A stretch of DNA of 64,000 bases, from NCBI RefSeq assembly GCF_002162375.1, contig NZ_CP021425.1:3232766-3296765 (forward strand). The letters are read 5' to 3'. The notes under the pieces were generated by a model that saw only the letters and a list, made by a program, of their open reading frames with translations, was not told where the DNA came from and did no database searches. The first letter of the stretch is position 1, and the number at the start of each line of letters is the position of its first letter. Both the position numbers and the translations under genes were made by a program. This DNA is from Oleiphilus messinensis. Its GTDB lineage: Bacteria; Pseudomonadota; Gammaproteobacteria; Pseudomonadales; Oleiphilaceae. Below, piece after piece: positions 45,834-54,080 of the stretch.

Positions 45834-46679
45834 GTGTGGCCCGTTGGCATTATGTGCCAGCAATTGGGTGTAACGCGCTCAGGCTATTACAGCTATTTAC
45901 AGCGTCAAGACAATAAACCTGATGATCCGACTCATTCGGAGATGATTGAGTGGATACAAGATATAGCCAAATCAAGTGATGATACCTATGGCTATCGCAG
46001 GATGAAAACAGCATTAAATGTTTTGGGTTACCCGGTTGGCCGGAACAAAACCAGAAAACTGATGAAAGAAGCGGGAATAAAAGTCAAACACAAGAAGAAA
46101 TACAAAGTAACGACAAACAGCAACCATAAGCAGCCGGTTTTCGATAATCTTCTCGATCGTGAGTTTGCTGTTGAGCAGCCTGACCAGGTCTATGCGTCCG
46201 ATATCACATACGTCTGGACACAGGAAGGTTGGTTGTATTTAGCGGTAGTGATAGATCTTTACTCTAGAAAAGTAGTTGGATGGAATATGAGCTCACGCAT
46301 GAAAGCGCAAATGGTTTGTGATGCGCTCAAAATGGCAGTTTGGCAGCGTCGCCCTGAAGCTGGGCTAATACACCACTCTGATCGCGGCTCACAGTATGCC
46401 AGCAGGGATTTTAGAAAACTTCTTAAACTACATGGTTTTAAAGGCAGCATGAGTAAGAAGGGTGACTGCTGGGATAATGCCGTCGTTGAAAGTTTCTTTG
46501 GCACTTTAAAGCAGGAGCGAGTTCAGTGGAAAAGCTATCAAACAAGAGCTGAAGCTCAGCGGGACATCCTGGAATATATTTCTGTGTTTTATAACAATGA
46601 GCGGCTGCATTCGTACCTCGATTACAGAAGTCCGGTACAGTTTGAAAAAGAAATGGTTGAATTAAGAAAAGTAGCTTAA
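45834..46679 (+). CDS. IS3-family transposase OrfB (DDE integrase)
   Basis: The catalytic half, 281 residues from the listed GTG. In vivo it is probably made as an OrfAB fusion by -1 slippage at 45765-45771, because the frame is open upstream as [16 protein letters not shown]. The DDE residues are in [22 protein letters not shown] and [16 protein letters not shown]. It looks intact, so this copy may be active. Confidence 0.92.
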   Translation: MWPVGIMCQQLGVTRSGYYSYLQRQDNKPDDPTHSEMIEWIQDIAKSSDDTYGYRRMKTALNVLGYPVGRNKTRKLMKEAGIKVKHKKKYKVTTNSNHKQPVFDNLLDREFAVEQPDQVYASDITYVWTQEGWLYLAVVIDLYSRKVVGWNMSSRMKAQMVCDALKMAVWQRRPEAGLIHHSDRGSQYASRDFRKLLKLHGFKGSMSKKGDCWDNAVVESFFGTLKQERVQWKSYQTRAEAQRDILEYISVFYNNERLHSYLDYRSPVQFEKEMVELRKVA

Positions 46680-46713
46680 CTGGGTTGTACAATTTTGCTT
46701 GACCACGTCACTT

Positions 46714-47176
46714 CGACAATGTAAGCATTGAAACGTATGAGGAAATTGATAAGGGTCACGGGCGTCTTGAACAACGAAAATATACCCACTTTGCTTTGAC
46801 CGATTGGGTAGATAACAAAGCCGAATGGCGAGGGCTAAAGTCAGTTATTCTGGTTGAAAGGAAGCGCACAATTGGAGTATCGATCCAAGAACAATCGTCA
46901 TGGTATATCTCTTCACTTCAAGTTAATGCCAGGAAAGCAGCGAAGGCTATACGTTCTCATTGGCAGGTTGAGAATCCATTGCATTGGTGGTTGGACGTTG
47001 TTTACGGTGATGACCATAGTACACTTCATTCAGCAAACGGGCCCCTAAACTTAACCATGATTAAGAGGTATTGCATGAACTTGTTAACTAAGGACAGCAC
47101 GATAAAACGGAAAAAGCACCGAGTTATGGCTTCTGCCGTGGACGATACCTTTCGTGAAAAATTGTTATTTGGTTAA
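46714..47176 (+). pseudogene. ISAs1-family transposase, 3' part
   Basis: The C-terminal part of the transposase cut at 45447. It reads VSIETYEEIDKGHGRLEQRK, then SRWQ-like ISSLQVNARKAAKAIRSHW and WWLDVVYGDDHS with the catalytic acidic residue, and ends REKLLFG. A shorter frame starts at 46796 but has no independent function. Confidence 0.92.
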
Positions 47177-47195
47177 TTATTGCTAGGTTGCCCTG

Positions 47196-47771
47196 TTTTT
47201 CTATAACTGAAGATGTACGCGGCGTAACATAGCGAGAACTTTCGTTGGCAGGTTTATTACTCCACAAATGGGCGAGAAAAGCCCTTCTCTTTTTATGTAA
47301 ATGTGCGGCTAAGTTCATCCATTGTTCATAGTTTGATGGCTTAACCTTTGGGTTAATTTGAATATCTTTGTTTTCATTCTGCTGGGCAAGCCAGTCGGAA
47401 TACTTAGTAATAAGACCAATTAAAAACGCAGCATCTTTTTCATGACGTGGTTTCCAACGGAGCCAACTTGGGTCTTTTCCATCCTCCCCAATGGTTCCTG
47501 TGTACAAAGAGTTAGAAAATTCCCTGAAGAGTTCAAACTTGTTATCAAACGCACTTTCGTTTTGCTTCGTATAATCAATCAAAAGCCGAACCGCAAACAC
47601 ACTGCGATCAATCCAACTTCTTGATAATGTGCGATAAACAACCAAGTAATCGAGAAAACTCTTAAGTAAACCATCGGTTGTTATCACTACCGGCAAAGAA
47701 ACTTTGCTCCCAGTATTATCGATAGACAAGCTCGCTTCCAAAGAAATGCTATGTAGCACCAAGACCCTCAC
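47196..47771 (-). pseudogene. Tyrosine recombinase, N-terminal part (codons 1-192)
   Basis: Contains the DNA-binding N-terminal half of the island recombinase, ending TPRTSSVIEK at the ISAs1 target duplication. The rest is at 43911-44711. The GTG at 47769-47771 is one possible start; another GTG 12 bp downstream has AGGG at a better distance. The start is 114 bp inside the island's right end, as is normal for integrase genes next to their attachment site. Confidence 0.88.
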
Positions 47772-47783
47772 ACTAATAGTATG

Positions 47784-47885
47784 TTTTTTATTGCACTATA
47801 TATCTTTAAAAGATATAAAAAAAGCCAAATCCTTGATTCTGGCTCATATTCTTATCAGTTTTGGTATATATTTTTTATTGTACTA
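47784..47885 (+). repeat. Right-end island repeats and palindrome
   Basis: Two 15-bp copies of TTTTTTATTGYACTA lie at 47784-47798 (Y=C) and 47871-47885 (Y=T), the second ending exactly at the island junction. Between them is a near-perfect dyad TATATCTTT-A-AAAGATATA (47799-47817). A related inverted copy is at the left end. They are good candidates for recombinase arm sites and overlap the recombinase leader. Confidence 0.7.
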
Positions 47886-48002
47886 ATCACAAAATGTGCA
47901 CTTATTATAAGAGCAACCATTCGTAACTTGCAGAATAAGTGACTTCGCCTCAGAAGGAGGCCTAAATACAGGCTCAATATAATCAAATGGTAAGTAATTC
48001 AT
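47886..48002 (-). pseudogene. Radical SAM gene, 5' part right of the island (codons 1-39)
   Basis: Encodes the first 39 residues of the chromosomal radical SAM protein, starting MNYLPFDYIEPVFRPPSEAK and including the cluster cysteines Cys30, Cys35 and Cys38 in NGCSYNKCTFCD. A TAG follows immediately in island sequence (47883-47885). The remaining 259 codons are at 21050-21829. This fragment alone cannot form the enzyme. Confidence 0.93.
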
Positions 48003-48169
48003 CATTGGTACGCTTTGTGACAGGGGCCATTGGAAAATCATTTCTTCGTTAATTTGTATGCGAGTCCGAGACAGGTTATCCCGAAATAGAATCGCATCGC
48101 AAGTTTACCACTAAACGACTTACAACCCACTATGGGCTATTCTGTTTACACTGCCCCCGACTATGTATT

Positions 48170-48766
48170 TCATTGAACACTGCGACCACTCTCCTTCAAA
48201 ATTGAAGCAATCACCACATCTGCACACTCCAACTCCCGCACTCTTTTCCACAAACGTTCTGGTTGACTTTGATAAAACCCAAGGAGTTGTTTACCCTCGA
48301 CCCAGTGCAACATTCGACGTTTCCTGAAAACGCCCAATTTATCATTCGCCCACAATACATTCATCGGCTCCACATCACGATGATAAACCTCGACGAAAAA
48401 CGTATCCCAATCTTTTTTTGATCTTCCGACTCTCTGAGCTCGTGAACAACGCCAAGTTGGATGTTTGCAAATTGATTCCTCCATGAGATCAGTCATTACC
48501 TTGGTTTGTGCCTTTACTCTTTCCTCGGTACAAAAGGGTAAACCAAGATCAGATGCAAAAAGAAACTCCCTTGATTCCAGAAACATCGTTTCTGTCTCTT
48601 CCACGAATTCACGTGCTGCAGTTTGAATCGGAGTTTCAGAGGGTTCTGAACCGCCGCCAAAGTCATTGAGGAAACCCTGTTTACGTCCGCTGAATGTAGT
48701 CTGCATTAAAAAATAAACAGTTTTATCCAAAATACAAAATGGTAATACCCCCGCCCCCATCATCAT
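48170..48766 (-). CDS. NUDIX hydrolase
   Basis: A 198-residue hydrolase of nucleoside-diphosphate-linked substrates. The Nudix box is near-canonical: GGGSEPSETPIQTAAREF followed by VEETE, giving the R-E-x2-E-E catalytic core. The N-terminus MGAGVLPFCILDKTVYFL begins the fold. No specific substrate is indicated. It is the first complete chromosomal gene to the right of the island and has no linked partner. Confidence 0.85.
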   Translation of the reverse strand: MMMGAGVLPFCILDKTVYFLMQTTFSGRKQGFLNDFGGGSEPSETPIQTAAREFVEETETMFLESREFLFASDLGLPFCTEERVKAQTKVMTDLMEESICKHPTWRCSRAQRVGRSKKDWDTFFVEVYHRDVEPMNVLWANDKLGVFRKRRMLHWVEGKQLLGFYQSQPERLWKRVRELECADVVIASILKESGRSVQ

Positions 48767-48928
48767 CCCCTCAAACTGGAAATCGTCTTAAAGTGTAGCC
48801 TATGATCAATTTTATCCTCGGAAAAGGCTCATTAGTGATTATTTACAACCTCCTGATATACCTGAACCCTTGCACTTCTTAACGTTGTTATTTATGTTTG
48901 CAACGAACCAGATTGGAATCTCGCCACT

Positions 48929-50074
48929 ATGATAAACCAAGATTTACTAAAACAATTCCCTATCATTGAAAATGTGACCTATCTCAATCACGCCGCCGTC
49001 GCGCCCTGGCCTAAAGTGACAACAGAAGCGGTCAATCAGTTTGCCCAGGAAAATCTTGAATACGGTGCAACACACTACCCTCAATGGCTCAATACCGAGA
49101 AACAGCTTCGCACAAAGCTAAAATCCTTAATCAATGCCAGCTCCACCCAGGAAATAGCCCTGGCAAAAAATACATCTGAAGCGCTATCGATCATTGCGTA
49201 CGGGATTAATTGGACCGTCGGAGATGAGGTTCTGATTAGCAATCATGAATTTCCATCGAATAGAATCGTTTGGGAATCGCTTGAAACCAAAGGTGTAACC
49301 GTAAAAACCGTCAATATTGATAATACAGACGATCCCACCCAAACAATTTGTGACAACATAACCCAACGTACAAAGCTTGTATCCATTAGCTCTGTTCAGT
49401 ATGCATCAGGGGTTCGAGTAGATCTTCAGCGTATTGGAATCGCTTGCCGAACCCAGGACACACTATTTTGCGTAGACGCTATCCAAAGCCTGGGCGCGAT
49501 TCCGTTTGACAACCAGACTATTGGTGCTGATTTTATTGTTGCAGACGGGCATAAATGGATGCTCGGCCCAGAAGGTCTTGCCCTGCTTTACGTTCGACAA
49601 TCACTCATTGAAACACTCGATTTGAATCAATTTGGTTGGCATATGGTTAATGCCCGTGGTAATTATGACCTTACTGAATGGGAACCTGCTAATGACGCGA
49701 CTCGTTTTGAATGTGGCAGTCCAAATATGCTCGGGATTCACGCCTTAAACGCAAGCCTGAATTTAATTCTAGAAATTGGCGTCGCTACGATTTATGAAAA
49801 TATTCAGGAGCGAATAGAATTTATCCACCGTAAATTCACCAAGGTTAAGGACATATCCATTCTTAGTCCGGCAGCACAGGAACAACGTTCTGGTATTATC
49901 ACCTTCAAAGTGAACCATCTTGACAAACCGCAACATAGCGCACTTCATCAGACCTTGATGCAGAACAACATTATTTGTGCCTATCGCGGGGGTGGCATAC
50001 GGTTTTCACCGCACTTTTACACGCCAATCACACAATTGGAGGCAGCCTTGGATCAAGTAACTTCGTTAATTTGA
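48929..50074 (+). CDS. Class V aminotransferase-fold PLP enzyme
   Basis: A 381-residue PLP enzyme related to cysteine desulfurases and isopenicillin-N-epimerase-like proteins. The N-terminus TYLNHAAVAPWPKVT is typical. The PLP-phosphate region TSEALSIIAYG, the Asp in FCVDAIQSLGAI, and the PLP lysine in ADGHKWMLGPEGLALLY are present. It lacks a recognisable cysteine-desulfurase active-site loop cysteine. No iron-sulphur genes are adjacent, so the reaction is undefined. Confidence 0.85.
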   Translation: MINQDLLKQFPIIENVTYLNHAAVAPWPKVTTEAVNQFAQENLEYGATHYPQWLNTEKQLRTKLKSLINASSTQEIALAKNTSEALSIIAYGINWTVGDEVLISNHEFPSNRIVWESLETKGVTVKTVNIDNTDDPTQTICDNITQRTKLVSISSVQYASGVRVDLQRIGIACRTQDTLFCVDAIQSLGAIPFDNQTIGADFIVADGHKWMLGPEGLALLYVRQSLIETLDLNQFGWHMVNARGNYDLTEWEPANDATRFECGSPNMLGIHALNASLNLILEIGVATIYENIQERIEFIHRKFTKVKDISILSPAAQEQRSGIITFKVNHLDKPQHSALHQTLMQNNIICAYRGGGIRFSPHFYTPITQLEAALDQVTSLI

Positions 50075-50103
50075 GCACATCTTTAATGCTCAACTTAGCG
50101 ACA

Positions 50104-50856
50104 TCAGGTGCCTGTGTGCAGAAAGTGACTATGTTGAAGGAAGTGCAGAATCTGTGCTTGAACAGCAGAATTGAAACGCATCATCGCATGGCCACTTTCA
50201 ATCTCGATCCAGTCATTCATTTCTGGTAAAGCCATGCTCGAAAGGGAAACGGTTCCATCATTAGGCTCCGGCAACAACGCATCCGGCCAAAGACTCCAAT
50301 TTCGTTTTGCGGCAATGATACCGACCGGAACCGTTAAAGGCGCCAACCTGGAAATAATTCCATGTTGAGTCAGCGAGCTGGCCGCAGGGCCCACCACACC
50401 GTCAAACCACCACCTACCCGCAAATCGCTCAGATAATTCAGACCCTTGGTTAGGCGGACTTAGCATCACGACCTTTGAGCCAGAGGGCAACATATGATCC
50501 TGCAGATACTGTCGGATTAGTATGGCTCCCATGGAGTGACTCACAAGATGGATTTTAGTCGGATGACTATCAGCACACTCCTGAACACCTTCATGGATAT
50601 ACGTGCGAGCAAGAGACGGGATTGCTAAGCGGGTGGATGGATAATCAATAACAACAACATTGTAACCAGACTGATTCAGGACTTCGGCAATCGGTTGCAT
50701 TGCAGCCCCGGAGCGCCAAAGACCATGCACCAAAACGACACACTCTGACTCAATATAAGCCGTAGATTGCAACGCTGTGGTCTTGGTTGCACAGGAGACC
50801 AAACCGATACCGAGTAACAGGATTAGCGCTACGCCACAAATAATGCTCCGAAACAC
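50104..50856 (-). CDS. Lipoprotein alpha/beta hydrolase (lipase-like)
   Basis: A 250-residue protein with a lipoprotein signal (lipobox LVSC near residue 21) and an alpha/beta-hydrolase fold. VVLVHGLWRSGAAM forms the oxyanion loop. The nucleophile elbow is HLVSHSMGAIL (G/S-x-S-x-G type), the acid is in EPNDGTVS, and the His is in SGHAMMRF. It is probably attached to a membrane facing the periplasm and acts on an ester substrate. It lies 18 bp downstream of sixA on the same strand and may be the last gene of the gpsA-sixA transcript. Confidence 0.82.
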   Translation of the reverse strand: MFRSIICGVALILLLGIGLVSCATKTTALQSTAYIESECVVLVHGLWRSGAAMQPIAEVLNQSGYNVVVIDYPSTRLAIPSLARTYIHEGVQECADSHPTKIHLVSHSMGAILIRQYLQDHMLPSGSKVVMLSPPNQGSELSERFAGRWWFDGVVGPAASSLTQHGIISRLAPLTVPVGIIAAKRNWSLWPDALLPEPNDGTVSLSSMALPEMNDWIEIESGHAMMRFNSAVQAQILHFLQHSHFLHTGT

Positions 50857-50874
50857 TTTAATTGAGACCGGTTG

Positions 50875-51360
50875 TCAGTAGAATGACTGCTTTATTGTCA
50901 TACAACCAGGTAACATGTCCGAACCTTCAAGAACAACACATTCACTTGTTTGAAATGAATATTGTGGACGAACGTGACCTTCCTGCAGATAAGCAATGAG
51001 TCCGGACACCAACGGCATATGCGATACAAGAATCAAGTTGCGCGGTGTCGACTTGGCAGCAATCAAGTTATCAACAACCGCCACAGGATGATCATCGGGC
51101 GTCAAATAGTCTCTTGTTTGCACAGGCAAATCGAGATGACTCGAAACCAGCTGTGCTGTTTGCTGAGCCCGGTACAGGGGGCTCGCCCACAGCTCCGTAC
51201 TCACTTGATCAAGGTCGTTAAATGCTTCACTCAAGTGAGCGACAACCTTCTCAGTCTGGCGAACTCCGTTTGGTGTTAATAACCGTTCAAAATCTGTGGC
51301 AGCCCGGAATGACGCTTCGCCATGCCGAAAAACAAAAAGCCGACATGGTTCACTACTCAT
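50875..51360 (-). CDS. sixA: Phosphohistidine phosphatase SixA
   Basis: A histidine-phosphatase-superfamily protein of 161 residues. The catalytic RHG is in VFRHGEASF, followed by LLTPNGVRQTEKV and WASPLYRAQQTAQL; the second His is in LILVSHMPLVSGLI. SixA removes phosphate from phospho-histidine domains such as those of ArcB or NPr. Its start overlaps the end of gpsA by 8 bp, so the two are translationally coupled. Confidence 0.92.
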   Translation of the reverse strand: MSSEPCRLFVFRHGEASFRAATDFERLLTPNGVRQTEKVVAHLSEAFNDLDQVSTELWASPLYRAQQTAQLVSSHLDLPVQTRDYLTPDDHPVAVVDNLIAAKSTPRNLILVSHMPLVSGLIAYLQEGHVRPQYSFQTSECVVLEGSDMLPGCMTIKQSFY

Positions 51361-52393
51361 GATGCTTTAGATGCTCCTCACGGGATAAAACGAAGTCAAC
51401 ATCTGTGCTCTGTTCAGCCAACATCAACTCATCGATGACTTCTGACAATTCTTTCTTTTCGTACAACAAACCGTGTAAACCTGAGACCAGTGGCATGTAG
51501 ATCCCCATTTCCTCAGCTTTGTCTTTTACAATCTTTAACGTGTTGATACCTTCAGCCACTTCACCTAGATCATCAACTGCTTCTTCAATGGCCTCCCCTT
51601 TTGCCACAGCGTATCCCACCCTGTAATTTCGACTCAAACTAGAGGTACATGTCACGATCAAGTCTCCAACGCCAGCAAGCCCTAAAAAGGTATAGGGGTT
51701 GGCACCCAATGCTTCAGCAAAGCGACTCATTTCAGCCAAACTACGGGTGATGAGCATGGCTTTCGTGTTTTCCCCCATACCAAGAGAAGCGGCCATACCG
51801 GAGGCAATTGCGTAAATATTTTTCAATGCACCACCGAGTTCAACCCCGAATACATCACTATTTGCATATACTCTGAAATAACGGCATCCGAGAACTTCTT
51901 GCAAGCGTGTTCTAACCTGATTCGATGCACTGGCAATCACCGTCGCCGTAAGCTGGTGCTGCCCGATTTCTTTGGCAAGATTAGGGCCGCTGATGACGCC
52001 AATAGGGTTATCCGGAAATGCATCGGCAAGCACTTGACTCATCAGTCGAAATCCATCGCCCTGAATTCCTTTCGTCGTACTTACAAGCATTTGATGCTTG
52101 CTGATATAAGGCCTAACCTGATCAACTACCTGAGGGAATGACTTGCTCGGTATCGAGAAAAATATAATCTCGGCATCGCTTATTTCTTTAATTTCCGTCG
52201 ATGCGATTAAATTTTCGTGAAGTGAATACCCGGGCATATAACGGGTATTTTCGTGCAATTGGTTAACTTCTGCAGCTCTTTCCGGGTCACGCATCCACTG
52301 TCGTACACGATTCCCATTTTCAGCCGCTATGTTGGCAATCGCGGTCCCGAAGCTTCCCCCTCCGAGCACACTAATAAAAGCTTGTTCTGTCAT
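51353..52393 (-). CDS. gpsA: Glycerol-3-phosphate dehydrogenase (NAD(P)+)
   Basis: Makes sn-glycerol-3-phosphate for phospholipid synthesis. It is 346 residues. The NAD motif GGGSFGTAIANIAA is at the start, followed by VSTTKGIQGDG, VISGPNLAKEIG, the catalytic-lysine region GVELGGALKNIYAIASG, and GLAGVGDLIVTCTS. It is 15 bp downstream of the STAS gene. A gpsA-sixA arrangement is common in gammaproteobacteria. Confidence 0.97.
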   Translation of the reverse strand: MTEQAFISVLGGGSFGTAIANIAAENGNRVRQWMRDPERAAEVNQLHENTRYMPGYSLHENLIASTEIKEISDAEIIFFSIPSKSFPQVVDQVRPYISKHQMLVSTTKGIQGDGFRLMSQVLADAFPDNPIGVISGPNLAKEIGQHQLTATVIASASNQVRTRLQEVLGCRYFRVYANSDVFGVELGGALKNIYAIASGMAASLGMGENTKAMLITRSLAEMSRFAEALGANPYTFLGLAGVGDLIVTCTSSLSRNYRVGYAVAKGEAIEEAVDDLGEVAEGINTLKIVKDKAEEMGIYMPLVSGLHGLLYEKKELSEVIDELMLAEQSTDVDFVLSREEHLKHHE

Positions 52394-52408
52394 TAAAATT
52401 GGAACCTT

Positions 52409-52900
52409 CTAAATCTCTGCTTCGCCTTCCAGAGCCTTAACAAGATCTTTAAACTCGTCCCAATTTCGCTTATTCATTTTCATCAAAACACGATGGGCTT
52501 CAAGCACCTGTTCCTTGGCCTCTGCTTCACTGGCACCGGAAACCGGTATTTCCTGTAGCGTCTGAATATCAGACGCAGACTCTGTAAGGATAAAAAATAT
52601 TCTATCAAAGCCCATTGACTCAACAATTTTGGTTACATCTGGATTTGTGGTCAACAGCGTCGGCATAAAATTGCTTCTATCTTTTGCAGCGACGGCAATT
52701 TTTGCCAGCAACCCTAAAGTTGTACTGTCCACGATAGAAGTTTCAGTCAAATCCACAACAACCGTTTTAAAGTCAGGATTCGAAACCATTCCCTCAATAA
52801 TCTTATCGAGAGTTGAACACAAATTAAGCCGAATTTCTCCAATGAACTTTAAAACGTAAATTCCTTGCACTTCGGCTTGTAGAATTTTAAAGCTGGGCAT
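52409..52900 (-). CDS. STAS anti-sigma-factor antagonist, HsbA-like
   Basis: A 163-residue protein. The N-terminal 100 residues form a STAS domain with the phosphorylatable serine in VVDLTETSIVDSTTLGLLAK. A helical C-terminal extension of about 55 residues follows. It overlaps the preceding PP2C response regulator by 14 bp. The pair resembles the HsbR-HsbA partner switch that controls flagellar and biofilm genes in Pseudomonas. The anti-sigma partner and diguanylate cyclase of that system are not next to it here. Confidence 0.85.
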   Translation of the reverse strand: MPSFKILQAEVQGIYVLKFIGEIRLNLCSTLDKIIEGMVSNPDFKTVVVDLTETSIVDSTTLGLLAKIAVAAKDRSNFMPTLLTTNPDVTKIVESMGFDRIFFILTESASDIQTLQEIPVSGASEAEAKEQVLEAHRVLMKMNKRNWDEFKDLVKALEGEAEI

Positions 52901-54080
52901 TTTTTTGGCACACTTCAGCTAGAGTTAAAATTGCGATATCGTCCGGTAAATCGTTCAATCCATTGAGCCTGAATTGCGCACTCAACTGCTCAATAGTCTG
53001 ACTGCCTTCTCGAATAAGTTCAAGCAGTCTTTTCTCTTTTTCAGCAAGAGATGGCTCTGTCATTATTTCCAATATTCCATCAGAAAACATAACCATACGG
53101 AAATTGTATTCCAAGCCAATTTCGTAAACATTGAATTCTGGCTCATCAAACAAACCAACCGGCATTCCGCTGCCCTCAAGATAATATGTGTCCTGTTCTG
53201 TAACCATGACTGGCATCGGATAATGCGCCCCGAGCGCATAAGTCAACGTACGATCATGTACGTTAATGATCCCCACAAACATGGTGAGATGTTTTCCCAA
53301 GCTGGTATCCATTAGTTCTTTGTTAACCCGCATCAGGAATCGATCAGGATACAAAATGTCGTCACTCGACCCCCTGCGCATATTCCGCAGTAATCTATTG
53401 GTCAAATTCTTCAATAGAACGGTTACGAAAGCAGAAGATGCTCCGTGCCCGGAAACATCGGCTATGTAAAATAACAAACGCTCCCGATCAAGCCGGAAAT
53501 AATCTAAAAAGTCACCGCTAAGAAATAGTGATGGCTTGATCAAATGATCAAAAAATATATTCTCAATGACCTGATCATGATCAGGGAGCATTTTCATTTG
53601 TACTTTCAGTCCAGCATTTTGGTCTGCTTTAAGCTCAGATATCCCACTCTTGAGCTCTTTATTAGCCTCTTCAAGTTCCCTTCGATATCGTTGATTCAGA
53701 CGAAACAGGCGGACACGGTCAAACAATTTCACAAGCACCTGATCCACGTCCATTAAATCATTCAGTGGCTTCAGAAGGTAATCTGCGGCTCCGGCGCGTA
53801 GCAAAGAAATCACATCATTTGCAGATGCAGTTTCACCCAGCGCAACGACAGGAATATAGTGTTTGTCCGAATTCAACGCTTTCACTAGACTCTGCATATT
53901 TTGAGCATCAACATCAGCGAATACAAGGTCAGGTCGCTCTTTTCCAATCGCACTGGTAGCCTCCATCAAACAAGATGCCGAATAGACATAATACCCCTTT
54001 GATATTAGATAGTTACTTAGGGCATCTCGACTAAATTCCTCACTATCGATAACCAATACCCTTTCGGTGGAAACCGGCAT
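52887..54080 (-). CDS. Response regulator with PP2C/SpoIIE phosphatase output, HsbR-like
   Basis: A 397-residue protein. The N-terminal receiver starts RVLVIDSEEFSRDALSNYL, with the probable phospho-acceptor in LVFADVDAQ and the lysine in YLLKPLND. A coiled linker follows (about 130-165). The PP2C-type phosphatase carries metal-binding motifs SGDFLDYF, IADVSGHGASSAFV and FSDGILEIM. It likely dephosphorylates the STAS protein encoded directly downstream. Both translation overlap and domain logic support a partner switch. Confidence 0.88.
   Translation of the reverse strand: MPVSTERVLVIDSEEFSRDALSNYLISKGYYVYSASCLMEATSAIGKERPDLVFADVDAQNMQSLVKALNSDKHYIPVVALGETASANDVISLLRAGAADYLLKPLNDLMDVDQVLVKLFDRVRLFRLNQRYRRELEEANKELKSGISELKADQNAGLKVQMKMLPDHDQVIENIFFDHLIKPSLFLSGDFLDYFRLDRERLLFYIADVSGHGASSAFVTVLLKNLTNRLLRNMRRGSSDDILYPDRFLMRVNKELMDTSLGKHLTMFVGIINVHDRTLTYALGAHYPMPVMVTEQDTYYLEGSGMPVGLFDEPEFNVYEIGLEYNFRMVMFSDGILEIMTEPSLAEKEKRLLELIREGSQTIEQLSAQFRLNGLNDLPDDIAILTLAEVCQKNAQL

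Larger units (their letters stand above)
45448..46710 (+). mobile_element. IS3-family element inside the ISAs1-family element
   Basis: A 1263-bp element with ends TGACGTGGTC ... GACCACGTCA (canonical TG...CA) and a 3-bp target duplication CTT (45445-45447 and 46711-46713). The inverted ends continue imperfectly to CCAGTTAAG. It holds orfA and orfB in the typical overlapping arrangement. Excision with one CTT restores the ISAs1 transposase frame. Confidence 0.94.
44722..47195 (+). mobile_element. ISAs1-family element, interrupted by an IS3-family element
   Basis: Ends CAGGGCAACCTAGCAATAAT on the left and its complement on the right (at least 21 bp). A perfect 10-bp duplication TTTTTCTATA flanks it (44712-44721 and 47196-47205). 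The total length is 2474 bp, of which 1266 bp is the IS3-family insertion with its duplication. Without that insertion it is about 1.2 kb, a normal ISAs1 size. It lies inside the island recombinase gene. Confidence 0.95.
21833..47885. mobile_element. 26-kb genomic island inserted in a radical SAM gene
   Basis: The ends are defined by the two halves of one radical SAM gene, which rejoin in frame at a shared ATC (21830-21832 and 47886-47888). Just inside both ends lie related sequences in inverted orientation: AGTATAACAATAAAAA at 21836-21851, and TTTTTTATTGTACTA at 47871-47885, read inward as TAGTACAATAAAAAA. The recombinase gene lies 114 bp from the right end. Cargo: an intact copy of the target gene, a HEPN-like protein, a cytochrome c pair, regulators, a chemosensory operon, a mer cluster and several insertion sequences. 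The extent is directly supported; whether everything arrived at once is not known. Confidence 0.9.

Noticed and set aside
45448-46710. IS3-family boundaries at GGTC ... GACC with a 4-bp ACGT duplication
   Set aside because: Those boundaries leave the ISAs1 transposase out of frame. Ends at TGACGTGGTC ... GACCACGTCA with CTT duplication restore it exactly and give canonical TG/CA termini.
46796-47176. Separate 126-residue gene
   Set aside because: It is the C-terminal part of the interrupted ISAs1 transposase. The frame is continuous with 44816-45447 after removing the IS3-family element.
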